Source of the DNA: an uncultured Oscillospiraceae bacterium
GTDB lineage: Bacteria; Bacillota; Clostridia; Oscillospirales; Oscillospiraceae
NCBI GenBank assembly: GCA_934646185.1
Contig: CAKUEH010000006.1
Coordinates: forward strand, 1 to 64,000
Length of the DNA stretch: 64,000 nucleotides
Direction: 5' to 3'
In this document: piece after piece, positions 16,263 to 24,856 of the stretch
How positions within the stretch are numbered: the stretch's first letter is position 1
How the letters are laid out: each line of letters begins with the position of its first letter
The notes under the pieces: generated by a model
What the model was told of the DNA's origin: nothing
What the model saw: the letters and a program-made list of their open reading frames with translations, nothing else
Databases searched by the model: none
Position numbers and translations under genes: made by a program

Positions 16263-16268
16263 ATTATA
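16263..16268 (-). promoter_or_regulatory. -10 box of the sensor operon promoter
   Basis: TATAAT on the minus strand, ~50 bases before the lipoprotein start. The best -35 at 17 bases is TGAAAA, a poor match, so the promoter may need activation. Confidence 0.45.
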
Positions 16269-16302
16269 GCACAACTCCGGCCGGGTTTTCATCGATATTT
16301 TT

Positions 16303-16335
16303 AAATTATCGCAGAGAATCACAAATAATCGCAGA
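16303..16335. promoter_or_regulatory. Paired direct repeats, probable operator of the AraC-type regulator
   Basis: AAATTATCGCAGA (16303-16315) and AAATAATCGCAGA (16323-16335) differ by one base and start 20 bp apart, about two helical turns. Paired direct repeats are typical sites of AraC-family dimers. They lie in the divergent region, ending ten bases before the likely -35 of the importer promoter (16345), an activating position. Confidence 0.65.
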
Positions 16336-16344
16336 TTTGTCCCC

Positions 16345-16373
16345 TGTTCTTTTGTGCAGAAGCACCGTAAAAT
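16345..16373 (+). promoter_or_regulatory. Probable activated promoter of the ABC importer
   Basis: TAAAAT at 16368-16373 with a weak -35 (TGTTCT) 17 bases upstream. A weak -35 next to the direct repeats fits activation by the response regulator. Confidence 0.45.
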
Positions 16374-16442
16374 GGGGGCATACGATGCAGAGCGTCCCAC
16401 GGACGCTGCTCGGATCAAAATTTTATCAGGAGGAATATCAGA

Positions 16443-17876
16443 ATGAAGAAGATTCTTGCGCTTCTGCTGGCCGCTGTGATGGTTCTGTCCATGGCCGCCT
16501 GCGCCGCCGCTCCGGCGACGACCCCGGCTGACACGCCCGCTCCCGCAGAAGAGACCCAGACGACCGAACCCGCCGAAACCACCGAGGCTCCCGCAGAGGA
16601 AACGCCCGCTGCCGAGCCCGAAAACCTGACTGCGACCCAGCAGATCATCAAGGAAGCCGAAGGCATGACGCTTGAAGAGCTTGCCAAGAAGGCCATCGAA
16701 GAGTCCAACGGCAAGATGTTCTACGGCGTCGGCAACTCCAGCCGCGGCAAGAGCGCCCTGCCTCTGTTCATTGAGTATCTGCAGTCCATCGACCCCAGCT
16801 ACTCCATGGAGTTCGAGTGGCAGCAGCCCAAGAACAACAAGATCTTCGATCAGCTGACCGCTGACTCCCTGAAGGGCACCGGCACGTTCGCCATGACCCT
16901 CATCCAGGACGGCAACCAGATCGAGAGCAAGATGGTCCAGACCGGCATCCTCGACACCTTCATCCCGAAGGACTGGGCCGACGCCAACAACACCACCGCC
17001 GACGCCTACACCGGCTTCCTGCCGCTGCAGACGCTCAACAAGGTCTTCATGTACAACTGCGTGGGCGATAAGACCTACGACAACTGCTGGGACTTCGTCG
17101 CCGAGGGCGAGCATGGCCTGTTCATGGACATCGACTCCGAGATCGTCGGCAAGAACTTCCTGTACATGCTGACCCGCGACGATTACGCGGCATGGCTGAA
17201 GGAGTCCTATGAGGCGCTGTCTGCCGATGAGCAGGCATACTTCCAGCCCACCATCGCCGAGATGGAATCCGAAGCTGCCGACCTTGGCCTCGGCGCTGAC
17301 GGCGCTTACGCGCTGGCATGGATCAAGCTGTGGGTCGAAAGCTACAACGCCCAGACCGACGACGGCCCCATCTGCAACACCCTTGTCGACGCCTCCGCGA
17401 AGGACCAGTTTGGCCTTCTCGTCTACTCGAAGCTCCGCTCCGTCGAGGAGTCCAGCTCCGTCTCCGTCAACAACATCAAGGTCGCCGCGTATGAGGACGG
17501 CTATCAGGGCATCGGCGGCTACGGCTACTGCCATTACCTGTTCGTCACCGACAACTCCCCGCTGCCCTGGACGGCATGCGCTTTCATCGCCTACATGACC
17601 TGCACCGCCGACGGCTTCTCCGCCTGGGGCAAGGACATGGGCGGCTACTCCTCCAACCCGACGGTTGCCGAGGAGACCGAGGCCAACTTCCATCACTCCA
17701 TCGGCGGCATGGCCGAGGACGGCACCACCGTTGAATTCGCAGCCAAGAACGACCGCGGCTACGAATGGTGGACCACCAACGGCAAGCTCGTGCTCGAGGA
17801 TCCGGAATACTGCGCAGACGTTGCCTTCACCGTCGGCAGCTGGATCGAAATGCTGAGCAAATACTCCGCTGGCTGA
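16443..17876 (+). CDS. ABC importer substrate-binding lipoprotein
   Basis: A 477-residue extracellular binding protein. It has a lipoprotein signal peptide (…VLSMAAC, C20), a Thr/Glu/Pro linker (~25-65), and a long type II binding fold with many aromatic residues (MFYGVGNSSRGKSALPLF, SMEFEWQQPKNNKIFDQL, GYGYCHYLFVTDNSPLPW). Followed by the fused permease and the ATPase on the same strand. A hairpin after the stop should raise its mRNA level relative to the membrane genes. The ligand is unknown; permease type and the sensor's relatives suggest an iron chelate, phosphorylated compound or organic anion. Confidence 0.87.
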   Translation: MKKILALLLAAVMVLSMAACAAAPATTPADTPAPAEETQTTEPAETTEAPAEETPAAEPENLTATQQIIKEAEGMTLEELAKKAIEESNGKMFYGVGNSSRGKSALPLFIEYLQSIDPSYSMEFEWQQPKNNKIFDQLTADSLKGTGTFAMTLIQDGNQIESKMVQTGILDTFIPKDWADANNTTADAYTGFLPLQTLNKVFMYNCVGDKTYDNCWDFVAEGEHGLFMDIDSEIVGKNFLYMLTRDDYAAWLKESYEALSADEQAYFQPTIAEMESEAADLGLGADGAYALAWIKLWVESYNAQTDDGPICNTLVDASAKDQFGLLVYSKLRSVEESSSVSVNNIKVAAYEDGYQGIGGYGYCHYLFVTDNSPLPWTACAFIAYMTCTADGFSAWGKDMGGYSSNPTVAEETEANFHHSIGGMAEDGTTVEFAAKNDRGYEWWTTNGKLVLEDPEYCADVAFTVGSWIEMLSKYSAG

Positions 17877-17897
17877 TCTGTAACTCCGCACCTTACC

Positions 17898-17932
17898 GGC
17901 GCCCCTGGATGCGCGCATCCAGGGGCGCCTTT
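17898..17932 (+). terminator. Intra-operon hairpin after the binding-protein gene
   Basis: GGCGCCCCTGGATGC (17898-17912) and GCATCCAGGGGCGCC (17915-17929) form a 15-bp perfect stem followed by TTTCC. It likely acts as a partial terminator or 3' stabiliser of the binding-protein mRNA. Confidence 0.7.
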
Positions 17933-17959
17933 CCAAAACGCCGGTTCAAAGGTGCTTTT

Positions 17960-18040
17960 GTAGGGGCCGATGCCCACATCGGCCTGTTCTGCCCCATTGC
18001 AGGGCTGTACGAATGGGCCGATGTGGGCATCGGCCCCTAC
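17960..18040. repeat. GTAGGGG…CCCCTAC element, copy 2, inside an operon
   Basis: An 81-bp copy with both ends of the GCCGATGCCCACATCGGCC type, so the whole unit forms a large palindrome. It lies between the binding-protein and permease genes, within what is probably one transcript. Confidence 0.8.
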
Positions 18041-18104
18041 AGGAAACGGCGTTTGCAGTACCCCCGTCATCCGCCCTTCAAACCTGAGAAAAGAGGAGGA
18101 AGCC

Positions 18105-19934
18105 ATGAGCCGACCCACTACCCTCCGCGCAAGCAGAACGACCATTGTGCTCAACAAGGTCAGAACCTTCTTTTCCAAGCCGCACAACGTCATTCTGCTG
18201 CTGCTTGGCATTGTCCTGACCTTTACCACGGTCGCGCCGATTGTCGCCATCGTGGAGGATACCTTTAAAATTCACGCCGGTACCATCGACGCCCATCTGA
18301 CCGGACAGGCGACCGGCTATACGACCGTCAATTACACCGACCTTTTCACCAGCCGCATGGCCAAGACGAATCTGTGGACGCCGCTTCTCAATACGGTGCT
18401 CCTCGCCGTCGGTACGTGCGTGGTATCGATCCTCTACGGCGGCCTGTTCGCGTTTTTAATTACGCGCACCGACCTCGCGTGGAGAAAATATCTGAGCTCC
18501 ATCTTTATTTTCCCGTACATCATGCCGCAGTGGACGCTGGCCGTCGTGTGGCAGAACCTGTTCAACTCCAACGCCGTTACCGGCACGTCCAACGGTTTGC
18601 TTGCCGCCCTGTTCGGCGTCAACATGCCGATGTGGTGGTGCAAGGGCCTGTTCCCGAGCCTGATGGTCCTGGGCCTTCACTACGCGCCGTTCGCCTATAT
18701 CCTCATCGGCGGCATCTTCCGCAACATGGACGCGAATCTCGAAGAGGCCGCGACCATTCTGGACACCCCCAAGTGGAAGACCATGTTCCGCATCACGCTC
18801 CCGATGGTCAAGCCCGCGATCCTGTCCACCATCCTGCTGGTCTTCGGCAGCGCGATGGGCTCTTACCCGGTGCCGCATTATCTGGGCCTGAGCACGCTGT
18901 CGACCAAGTATGTCTCGATGAACTCCAAGTATACGGGCGAGGCGAGCATTCTGGCCATCATCATGATGGTCTTCGGCGTGGCGATCATGCTTCTGAACCA
19001 GCTCTCGCTCAGAAGCCGCAAAAACTACACGACCGTTACCGGTAAGTCCGGCCAGATCTCCAAGATCACGCTCGGCAGGACCGGCCGCGTCGTCATCGCC
19101 CTGATCCTCGTGATCCTCACGTTCTTCACGAGTATCTTCCCCATCATCTCCTTCGCGTTCGAGACGTTCCTGCCGAACCCGGGCGACTATTCGTTCCTGT
19201 ACACGGGCGATGCGTCGAACCTCACGACCAAGTGGTGGGTCACGTCGGAGAACGTCACCGAAAACGGCATGTACGGCCAGAAGGGTATTTTGTACAACGA
19301 GACGATCTGGCGGGCGTTCAAGGGAACGATCCTTGTCTCCGTGGCCTGCGCGCTGCTGGCCGGCTCCATCGGCACGATGATCGGCTACGCCGTCTCGAAA
19401 AACCGCCGCAGCCGCTGGGCGAACTACGTCAACTCCGTCGCGTTCCTGCCGTACCTCATGCCGTCCATCGCCGTGGGTGTCGCGTTCTTTATCCTGTTCT
19501 CGACGGAGAAGCTGAACCTGTTCAACACGTATACGCTCCTCATCATCGTCGGCACGGTCAAGTATATCCCGTTTGCCAGCCGCAGCAGCCTCAACTCCAT
19601 GCTCCAGCTGTCGGGCGAGATCGAAGAGGCGGCCATCATTCAGGACATCCCCTGGATCAAGCGCATGACCCGCATCATCATCCCCATCCAGAAATCCTCG
19701 ATCATTTCCGGCTTCCTGCTGCCGTTTATGACGTGCCTGCGTGAGCTGTCGCTGTTCATGCTTCTGTGCGTGCAGGGCTTCATCCTCTCGACGACGCTGG
19801 ATTACTTCGACGAGATGGGCCTCTACGCCTTCTCCAGCGGCATCAACCTGATCCTGATCGTGACCATTCTGGTCTGCAACACCCTCGTCAACAAAATCAC
19901 GGGCGCAAGCCTCGACAAAGGAATCGGAGGATAA
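18105..19934 (+). CDS. ABC importer permease, two permease domains fused
   Basis: A 609-residue inner-membrane protein containing two permease halves in tandem, each with an ATPase-coupling EAA loop (EEAATILDTPKWKTMFRITLP and EEAAIIQDIPWIKRMTRIIIP). About twelve helices are expected, as in FbpB/ThiP-type permeases of iron(III), thiamine or phosphonate-like importers. ATG 18105 is preceded by AAGAGGAGG. The ATPase gene starts four bases after its stop. Because one chain supplies both halves of the channel, a single ATPase gene suffices. Confidence 0.9.
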   Translation: MSRPTTLRASRTTIVLNKVRTFFSKPHNVILLLLGIVLTFTTVAPIVAIVEDTFKIHAGTIDAHLTGQATGYTTVNYTDLFTSRMAKTNLWTPLLNTVLLAVGTCVVSILYGGLFAFLITRTDLAWRKYLSSIFIFPYIMPQWTLAVVWQNLFNSNAVTGTSNGLLAALFGVNMPMWWCKGLFPSLMVLGLHYAPFAYILIGGIFRNMDANLEEAATILDTPKWKTMFRITLPMVKPAILSTILLVFGSAMGSYPVPHYLGLSTLSTKYVSMNSKYTGEASILAIIMMVFGVAIMLLNQLSLRSRKNYTTVTGKSGQISKITLGRTGRVVIALILVILTFFTSIFPIISFAFETFLPNPGDYSFLYTGDASNLTTKWWVTSENVTENGMYGQKGILYNETIWRAFKGTILVSVACALLAGSIGTMIGYAVSKNRRSRWANYVNSVAFLPYLMPSIAVGVAFFILFSTEKLNLFNTYTLLIIVGTVKYIPFASRSSLNSMLQLSGEIEEAAIIQDIPWIKRMTRIIIPIQKSSIISGFLLPFMTCLRELSLFMLLCVQGFILSTTLDYFDEMGLYAFSSGINLILIVTILVCNTLVNKITGASLDKGIGG

Positions 19935-19938
19935 AGCC

Positions 19939-21573
19939 ATGCCTGAAATCAAACTTGAACATATCACCAAGCGCTGGGGCAAATTCTATGCCGTCGAGGA
20001 TCTGAACCTCGTGATCGCGGACAATGCGTTCGTGACGCTGCTCGGCCCGTCCGGCTGCGGCAAGACCACGACGCTGCGCATGATCGCGGGTCTGGAAACG
20101 CCGACGAGCGGCCGCATCACCATCGGCGACACCGTCGTCTTTGACAGCGACCTCGGCATCAACGTCCCGGCCAACAAGCGCAAGGTCGGCTTCCTGTTCC
20201 AGAACTATGCGCTCTGGCCCAACATGACTGTCTATGAAAACATCTCCTTCGGCCTGTCCAACATCAAAGAGCCGATGGCGAAGATCGACTTTGAGGCGAA
20301 AAACGCCGCGCGGCTGGCAGAGATCCTGAAAACGCCCGCCGAGGTCGTCTCCGTGCTCGAGGAGTGCCGCGACAAGGACGGAAAGCTGGAAGAAAAGAAG
20401 GCCGTTCTGAAGCTGATCGACGCCTTTACGCTCTCGCAGTATACGGCAAAGAAGCTGTTTGACTGCCATCTGGAATCCAAACAGGACTGCCATGCCGAGA
20501 TCGCCGCGCTTGAGGCGAAGGCCGAGGCCGCGCACAAGACCGCGCAGGCCTCCGGCTGCACGCTGGACGCGGAATACCGGTACTGCAAGGACGGCGAGAT
20601 CGTCCTGCAGACGCGCAAGCTGACAAAGGAAGAGATCGACCTGACCGTCCGCCGCGTCAGCCGCATCGTCAAGATCGGCATGTTCATGGACCGCTATCCG
20701 GCGGAGCTCTCCGGCGGCCAGCAGCAGCGCGTCGCCATTGCCAGAACGCTTGCGCCGGAGCCCACGGTGCTGTTCATGGACGAGCCGCTGTCGAACCTCG
20801 ACGCGAAGCTGCGTCTGGAAATGCGCTACGAGCTGCAGCGCCTGCACGTCGAGACGGGCTCCACCTTCGTCTACGTCACGCACGACCAGATGGAAGCCAT
20901 GACGCTCGCGACCCAGATCTGCCTCATCAACAACGGCGTTCTGCAGCAGTATGAGGCGCCGCTGGACGTGTATCATCATCCGGCGAACCTGTTCGTCGCC
21001 GACTTCGTCGGCAACCCGTCCATCAACTTTGTCGAGGTCAAGGGCAGACAGGCCGCCGACGGCTCCATTTCCATGACCATGCTCGGCGGTGTGCAGGCGA
21101 CGTTCCGCCCGAAAAAGCCGGTGGCGCTTGCCGCGTGGTTTGAAGACCGCGACCGGACGGAGGCCGAACAGGCTGCCGCGCTCCGGGAAAAGGCGAAGGA
21201 GAAGGGCTACGTCGAAAAGGGCAACAAGGACGAGGTCTTCCGCTATCACATCGCCAAGGTCGACGAGGAGGACGATTCGCTTCAGGATACGCCCGAGATC
21301 ACAAACGAGGATCTCGTGCTCGGCATCCGCCCCGAATTCCTCGACATTGCCGACAGCAGCAATCTGCGCGGCGAGATTTACGGCGCCATGCCCACCGGCA
21401 TGGAGTCGACCATCAAGGTCCGTGTCGGCGGCTTCTTGTTGACGGGCGTGATCTTCGGCAGCTCGCTGTTCACCATCGGCAGCGAGGTCCCGCTGTCTGT
21501 TTCCGGCGATCAGATCATGCTCTTCGACCGCAGATCCGGCCGCTGCATCACGTCGGGCAGTCTGACGTTCTGA
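19939..21573 (+). CDS. ABC importer ATPase with a large helical insertion
   Basis: A 544-residue ATPase. Walker A GPSGCGKTT (36-44), Q-loop FLFQNYALWP (Q88), signature LSGGQQQR (257-264), Walker B VLFMDEP (277-283), D loop SNLDAK and switch THDQMEAM are intact, followed by a C-terminal TOBE-like regulatory region. In MalK/FbpC-type proteins the signature comes ~50 residues after the Q-loop; here ~120 extra charged, helical residues (~107-229, with C184, C207 and C216) separate them. The insertion is in frame and has the same codon style, so it is not a frameshift. A second, shorter charged insert lies at ~400-455. Confidence 0.92.
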   Translation: MPEIKLEHITKRWGKFYAVEDLNLVIADNAFVTLLGPSGCGKTTTLRMIAGLETPTSGRITIGDTVVFDSDLGINVPANKRKVGFLFQNYALWPNMTVYENISFGLSNIKEPMAKIDFEAKNAARLAEILKTPAEVVSVLEECRDKDGKLEEKKAVLKLIDAFTLSQYTAKKLFDCHLESKQDCHAEIAALEAKAEAAHKTAQASGCTLDAEYRYCKDGEIVLQTRKLTKEEIDLTVRRVSRIVKIGMFMDRYPAELSGGQQQRVAIARTLAPEPTVLFMDEPLSNLDAKLRLEMRYELQRLHVETGSTFVYVTHDQMEAMTLATQICLINNGVLQQYEAPLDVYHHPANLFVADFVGNPSINFVEVKGRQAADGSISMTMLGGVQATFRPKKPVALAAWFEDRDRTEAEQAAALREKAKEKGYVEKGNKDEVFRYHIAKVDEEDDSLQDTPEITNEDLVLGIRPEFLDIADSSNLRGEIYGAMPTGMESTIKVRVGGFLLTGVIFGSSLFTIGSEVPLSVSGDQIMLFDRRSGRCITSGSLTF

Positions 21574-21587
21574 GTATTTAAAAGCGC

Positions 21588-21634
21588 AAAAAAGCCTCCC
21601 CCTGCCGCGCGCTGCGCGGGAAGGGGAGGCTTTC
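21588..21634 (+). terminator. Terminator at the end of the importer operon
   Basis: AAGCCTCCCC pairs with GGGGAGGCTT around a GC-rich centre with an A-run before and TTT after. It can serve both the importer and the convergent cysteine desulfidase gene. Confidence 0.75.
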
Positions 21635-21675
21635 TGCAAAGCAAAGGGCAGGGGAGAGGGGGCGGAGGAACGGCC

Positions 21676-22953
21676 TCAGTCCTCCATCATCAGCCGGACG
21701 ATCTGGCGGTCGGTGTCGGCCATGCCGGTATGGGCCAGCGTACCGACGGTCTCGATGGTGTGCTCGATGCCGGATTTGACGATGCCGTCCCCGGCGTAGA
21801 ACTGGTTCCCGCAGCGGTACATGTGATAGCCGAGCAGACCCGCGTCCACGCTGGTCGCGATCTTGGCCGCGCAGGAGGGCTTGGCCCCGTCGCAGATGAT
21901 GCCGGACGTGATCGCCATGGCGTTGACGAGCGTGTGCTTGATATGCTCATACCCGCCGCCATAGAGATAGGTGATGCCGGCGCCGGCGCCGCAGCCGGCC
22001 GAGACGGCGCCGCAGTAGGCCGAAAGCGTCCCGATGTGCGCCTTGATATGGATCGTGCTGAGATTGGACACGGCCAGCGCCCGGTAGAGCGTTTCACGGC
22101 TCACACCCAGCTCCTGCGCGTAGACGACGACCGGCACGGAGGCCGTGATGCCCTGATTGCCGGAGCCGGAATTGATGACGACCGGCAGCTCGCAGCCGGA
22201 CATGCGCGCGTCGCTGGCCGCGGCGGCCATGTAGCGGGCGCGGTTCTGAACCGCCTCGCCGTAGACCTCGCGCAGCGTCCGGCCGACGTTTGCGCCGTAG
22301 GAGCCGGCAAGGCCCGCCTCGGCGATGGCCATGTTGTACGAGATCTGACGCTCAAAGATCTCCCGCACGTCCTCCGGACAGAGGGAGTCGGCGAAATCGA
22401 CGATGCGCTCGACGGTCAGGACGCTCCGGTCCGTGCGCCGCTCGGAGACGGTCTCGCTGCACGGGCGGTCGATGATGCGCGTCGTGCCGTGCAGCAGCTG
22501 GACGAGATTCGTGTGGCTGCCGACGATGCGGGCCGTGGCCTGATCGTCTCCCGCGCAGACCGTGATGCGGATATCGAAGATAAACGGCGAGTCGATGGGG
22601 CGGATCTCGAAGGCCGCCTCCTTGAGATAAGCGCGCATCTCTTCGACCTGCGCCTGCGTGACCTCGCTCAGAACCTCGAGCTCCTTATCCTCCCGGCCTG
22701 CGATGATCCCGGCGGCGGCAGCCGCCGCGATGCCGTGCATCGAGCCCGTATGCGGCACGATCACGCTCTTGACGTTCTTGATAATATTGCCGCTGACCTC
22801 GATGCGCACGCGCTCGGGCCGTCTGCCGAGCACGGCGCGGGCCTGCGCCGCGGCATAGGCGATGGCGATGGGCTCCGTGCAGCCCATCGCGGGCACGAGC
22901 TCCTCGCGCAGGATATCCAGAAAGCTCTGATAGAGCGCGTCAGTCCGGTTCAT
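21676..22953 (-). CDS. L-cysteine desulfidase family protein (CyuA/YhaM-like)
   Basis: A 425-residue enzyme of the UPF0597/CyuA family, iron-sulfur enzymes that split L-cysteine to sulfide, pyruvate and ammonia. The family's AMGCTEPIAIAYAAA near residue 22, SGNIIKNVKSVIVPHTG, NSGSGNQGI and the late cysteines (SAYCGAVSAGCGAG, ICDGAKPSCAAK) are present, in keeping with an Fe-S ligand set. The start at 22953 has AGGAGG upstream and overlaps the end of the NifX-like gene by 14 bases, so the two are co-translated. Role inferred: cysteine catabolism or detoxification. Confidence 0.87.
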   Translation of the reverse strand: MNRTDALYQSFLDILREELVPAMGCTEPIAIAYAAAQARAVLGRRPERVRIEVSGNIIKNVKSVIVPHTGSMHGIAAAAAAGIIAGREDKELEVLSEVTQAQVEEMRAYLKEAAFEIRPIDSPFIFDIRITVCAGDDQATARIVGSHTNLVQLLHGTTRIIDRPCSETVSERRTDRSVLTVERIVDFADSLCPEDVREIFERQISYNMAIAEAGLAGSYGANVGRTLREVYGEAVQNRARYMAAAASDARMSGCELPVVINSGSGNQGITASVPVVVYAQELGVSRETLYRALAVSNLSTIHIKAHIGTLSAYCGAVSAGCGAGAGITYLYGGGYEHIKHTLVNAMAITSGIICDGAKPSCAAKIATSVDAGLLGYHMYRCGNQFYAGDGIVKSGIEHTIETVGTLAHTGMADTDRQIVRLMMED

Positions 22954-23365
22954 GGTTCGCATCCTCCTGTTGTTTGTGATAGCAGGCGGCAGAGCACGTG
23001 TGGCTGCCGCAGACGCGCGGCGGCGCGTCCTTGTGGTGGCTGCAGACAAGGTCGGGCTGATAGGAAAGCGTCCCGGCCAGAAACGCGCGGACCGCATCGT
23101 CCGCGCCGCCCTCCGCGCCCGGATAGAGCCGGATCCCGGCCTCCTCCAGCGCGAGACGCGCCCCTGCGCCGATGCCGCCGCAGATGAGCGCATCGACGGC
23201 ATACGCCTTCAAAAATCCTGCCAGCGCGCCGTGCCCATTTCCCATCGTGTTCACGATGGCTGATGAGACGATCCGCCCGTCGGTCAGATCATAGAGCTTG
23301 AACTGCGCGGTACGGCCAAAATGCCCGTAAATTTCGCCATGGTCAAACGGAACTGCAAGCCGCAT
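22940..23365 (-). CDS. NifX/NifB-like domain protein with a Cys/His-rich tail
   Basis: A 141-residue protein. Residues 1-~105 form the dinitrogenase iron-molybdenum cofactor biosynthesis fold (MRLAVPFDHGEIYGHFGRTAQFKLYD … VDALICGGIGAGARLALEEAGI), usually a carrier of metal-sulfur clusters. The C-terminal ~35 residues are packed with Cys and His (CSHHKDAPPRVCGSHTCSAA), a likely metal site. It is first in an operon with the cysteine desulfidase and overlaps it by 14 bases, hinting that sulfide or a metal-sulfur species is handed between them (inference). The start at 23365 follows AGGAGG. Confidence 0.83.
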   Translation of the reverse strand: MRLAVPFDHGEIYGHFGRTAQFKLYDLTDGRIVSSAIVNTMGNGHGALAGFLKAYAVDALICGGIGAGARLALEEAGIRLYPGAEGGADDAVRAFLAGTLSYQPDLVCSHHKDAPPRVCGSHTCSAACYHKQQEDANHEPD

Positions 23366-23421
23366 GAAAAAGCCTCCTGTTCTGCACCTGTTGTGCAATG
23401 AGACGATATCCTATAAAAACT

Positions 23422-23449
23422 ATTATAGCAGATTTGTCCCATTTGTAAA
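23422..23449 (-). promoter_or_regulatory. Promoter of the NifX-like/desulfidase operon
   Basis: On the minus strand TTTACA (23444-23449) and TATAAT (23422-23427) are 16 bases apart, about 50 bases before the first start codon. Confidence 0.6.
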
Positions 23450-23454
23450 GAAGA

Positions 23455-23492
23455 GAAAACGGGCCGCCCCACCTTTTGGTGGAGCGGCCCGC
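23455..23492 (-). terminator. Terminator of the SLH protein gene
   Basis: GGGCCGCTCCACC pairs with GGTGGGGCGGCCC on the minus strand, followed by TTTTC, just after the SLH gene stop. The stem is nearly identical to the one at 24905-24934. Confidence 0.85.
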
Positions 23493-23503
23493 CGTGTGCC
23501 GGT

Positions 23504-24808
23504 TCAGCGGAGCGTGAACGTTGCGCGGAAATCGCCGTAAATCATGCGGCAGACGATCGTCGCGACCTCGGCGCGGGTGATCGTGTTTTTGGGCTTGAAG
23601 CTGCCCTGCGCGTCGCCGGTCAGGATGCCGGCCTGATAGAGCGTGTAGACCTCTTCTGCATAGGGATGATCCATGCTCACATCCGGGATGGCGTCGTCTG
23701 CGATCTTGTTGATGGGATCATACCAGTCCGCAGGCTGCACGGCAAAGAAGATATGCGCAAAATCCTCGCGGGTGATCCTGGCCTTCATGTCATAGTCGCA
23801 GGGGATATCCACGGCCTTCGCGTATTCCACATACCGCTGATACCACGGCCCGCCAGCCTCGGGGATCGCGTCGCCTGTGATCAGCGCGCGGATACGCGCC
23901 GCCAGCGTGACGGCCTCGGCATAGGTCATGGTCGCCTTCGGGGAGAATTTCCCGCTGCCGGTGCCCTTCACCAGACCCGCGTAATAGGCTTCCAGAACGG
24001 TCTCGTAATACCAGTCCCCTTCCTTTACGTCGTCGAAGGGTTCGTCCCGGGGGATCTTGCCGAGGGTGATGTAGTTGGTGAAGCTGTTGCCGCTGCCAAG
24101 ATCGGCATAAAATTCGTCGGAATTCAGCGTGACCAGGACCGTATATCCGTCATGCTCCGCCAGATCGAGCGTGAGCGGCTTGTCCAGCTTGACCTCGCCG
24201 TCGGAGATGTAGATCTCATAGCCCTCGTCATAATAGCAGACCTCCGCCACCGGATCGAACCGCTTGACCAGCGCCGCCAGACTGTCGCTTTCGCGCATGG
24301 GCTCCAGCGTGATCGTGGTCTTCGTGCCGGAGGCCGCTATGCGGCCGAAGAACACATAGCCCATCTCGTAAGCCTCGTCCCGATCCTCGGGCGGCTGCTG
24401 CTTCCAGTCGTCTGCCGTCAGTGTGAGGCCGTCGTAGCTGTCGTGCTCGGGCTCCCATGCCTCGTTTCCGTACTGGTCCAGAACATGCAGGCTGTAATTG
24501 CCGGGCTTGCCGACCGTGATCTGCGTCCATTCGCTGGTGATCTGGACTGTTTTGAGCACTGCGCCTGTGCCGCTGCGCAGCTCGATGTAGGGCTTGTACG
24601 CCTGGAACATGGCCTCCGTCCAGTCGCCGTTGTCAAGATTCAGCGGATCCCAGAGCAAAACGCCGATCACGAGCTCCTCGCCGTTCAGATCCTTTGACCA
24701 GGAAATGCCCATGTTTTCGCCGTGGTAGTCCGCACAGGCCGCTGCCGCCAGTCCGAGCAGCAGCACACAGGCCAGCAGCACGCAGAGCGCTTTTCGCATG
24801 AATTTCAT
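23504..24808 (-). CDS. Secreted protein with C-terminal SLH domains
   Basis: A 434-residue exported protein. A signal peptide (MKFMRKALCVLLACVLLLGLAAAACA, ~26 residues) is followed by a beta-rich N-terminal half without a recognised family (~30-255). Three S-layer homology motifs follow (FDDVKEGDWYYETVLEAYYAGLVKG … MTYAEAVTLAARI; the middle one degenerate; YAEEVYTLYQAGILTG … ITRAEVATIVCRMI). SLH motifs bind pyruvylated secondary cell-wall polymer, so the protein is probably held on the cell wall. Monocistronic with its own promoter and terminator. The N-terminal half might be a binding or structural domain. Confidence 0.88.
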   Translation of the reverse strand: MKFMRKALCVLLACVLLLGLAAAACADYHGENMGISWSKDLNGEELVIGVLLWDPLNLDNGDWTEAMFQAYKPYIELRSGTGAVLKTVQITSEWTQITVGKPGNYSLHVLDQYGNEAWEPEHDSYDGLTLTADDWKQQPPEDRDEAYEMGYVFFGRIAASGTKTTITLEPMRESDSLAALVKRFDPVAEVCYYDEGYEIYISDGEVKLDKPLTLDLAEHDGYTVLVTLNSDEFYADLGSGNSFTNYITLGKIPRDEPFDDVKEGDWYYETVLEAYYAGLVKGTGSGKFSPKATMTYAEAVTLAARIRALITGDAIPEAGGPWYQRYVEYAKAVDIPCDYDMKARITREDFAHIFFAVQPADWYDPINKIADDAIPDVSMDHPYAEEVYTLYQAGILTGDAQGSFKPKNTITRAEVATIVCRMIYGDFRATFTLR

Positions 24809-24856
24809 TGACTTCTTCTCCCTTTTCTTAAAAATTTGTGCACTTTACGCAAAACC

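Noticed and set aside
16215..17936. N-terminal extension of the sensor lipoprotein frame across the divergent region and the importer binding-protein gene
   Set aside because: The lipoprotein signal peptide fixes the start at 16214; the extension is antisense to a well supported gene.
18456..21639. Long minus-strand frames opposite the permease and ATPase genes
   Set aside because: They mirror the importer genes codon by codon and give charged, domain-free products without ribosome binding sites.
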